Assembly (NCBI GenBank): GCA_945896935.1
Contig: CAMDER010000112.1
Span: forward strand, 1 to 5,939
Source: Bifidobacterium breve
Lineage (GTDB): Bacteria > Actinomycetota > Acidimicrobiia > Acidimicrobiales > Ilumatobacteraceae
Reading direction: 5' to 3'
Length of the DNA: 5,939 bases
Under the pieces are notes generated by a model. It was not told the DNA's origin. It was given only the letters and a program-made list of their open reading frames with translations, and did not search any database. Position numbers and translations under genes: made by a program. Below, piece by piece: positions 5,708-5,939 of this stretch (positions are counted from its first letter, which is position 1; every line of letters begins with the position of its first letter).

Positions 5708-5939
5708 GTTAGAACTCACTCGACGCAGTTCGTTCGCCTCGCATCGGTTAATCGGTTGGATCTATTGGGATCCTCGAGCGATCGAGTTGTACACACAACT
5801 CGGAATACCTAACGGTACTGGCTATTACGTCGCCAGTCGCGCTGCGCCATTGTTGCCAGCAGGCCATCAAGCAGTGGCGGCGGCGTTCTATTCGATTCAT
5901 CCGAATTTCATCGAATTCGCCGTCACCCTTGCCGAACAG
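5694..5939 (+). CDS. SCO6745-like (SalK-like) family protein, 3' end missing
   Basis: The frame is open from ATG 5694 to the last base, 82 codons with no stop, so the gene runs off the right edge. The segment resembles the N-terminal region of the actinobacterial SCO6745 family, proteins of roughly 280 residues with helix-turn-helix-like folding and no well-defined function. Matching pattern: an early helix, then GYYVASRAAPLLPAG (residues 43-57), then AAAFYSIHPNFIEFA (62-76), which corresponds to the family's RAAPLGP and TFYNFHP blocks as I recall them. The start is uncertain: GAAGG (5688-5692) is only one base from the ATG and is too close for a good Shine-Dalgarno, and an in-frame GTG at 5676 adds six residues with no better site. 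The start codon is buried in a 14-bp hairpin. The gene follows the permease by 44 bases, so it may share that transcript or have its own start (TAAATT at 5658-5663 is a possible -10). Confidence 0.7.
   Translation, partial: MAHDWLELTRRSSFASHRLIGWIYWDPRAIELYTQLGIPNGTGYYVASRAAPLLPAGHQAVAAAFYSIHPNFIEFAVTLAEQ

Overview
The window looks like a chromosomal segment of an actinobacterium, most plausibly an aquatic member of the Acidimicrobiia. This rests on family resemblance, not a search. Three things point there: both lipoproteins carry long Ala/Thr/Ser/Pro/Glu linkers right after the lipobox Cys, the last gene resembles the actinobacterial SCO6745 family, and base composition is roughly balanced rather than very GC-rich. 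No rRNA, tRNA, CRISPR array, insertion sequence or phage gene was seen, and no gene-free stretch exceeds 300 bases.

Layout: (1) 1-741 (+) is the 3' part of an HtpX-like M48 membrane metalloprotease, cut by the left edge. (2) 746-1555 (-) is a lipoprotein of unknown function, tail to tail with the protease, with 4 bases between stop codons. (3) 1556-1697 is intergenic; it holds a very strong intrinsic terminator for the gene to its right and an 11-bp inverted repeat just upstream of the lipoprotein gene. (4) 1698-2891 (-) is a sugar-type (RbsB-like) ABC substrate-binding lipoprotein. (5) 2892-3056 is a divergent regulatory region with an AT-rich core, a direct repeat and an 8-bp inverted repeat. 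(6) 3057-4574 (+) is a double-domain CUT2-type ATPase and 4621-5649 (+) its RbsC-like permease. (7) 5650-5693 is a short gap with a 14-bp hairpin that runs into the next gene. (8) 5694 to the right edge (+) is the 5' part of an SCO6745-like gene that has no stop codon in the window.

Genes 4 and 6 together make a complete CUT2 importer: a lipid-anchored binding protein, one fused ATPase and one permease (expected to act as a homodimer). The binding protein is transcribed divergently from the ATPase-permease pair, so its expression can be set separately from the shared intergenic region. No catabolic enzyme or regulator lies in the window, so the substrate cannot be assigned.

The gene content is mostly ordinary. 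The best leads are the hairpin that buries the start codon of the SCO6745-like gene, the inverted repeats at two promoters, and the unassigned lipoprotein. I found no convincing evidence of a wholly new multi-gene system.
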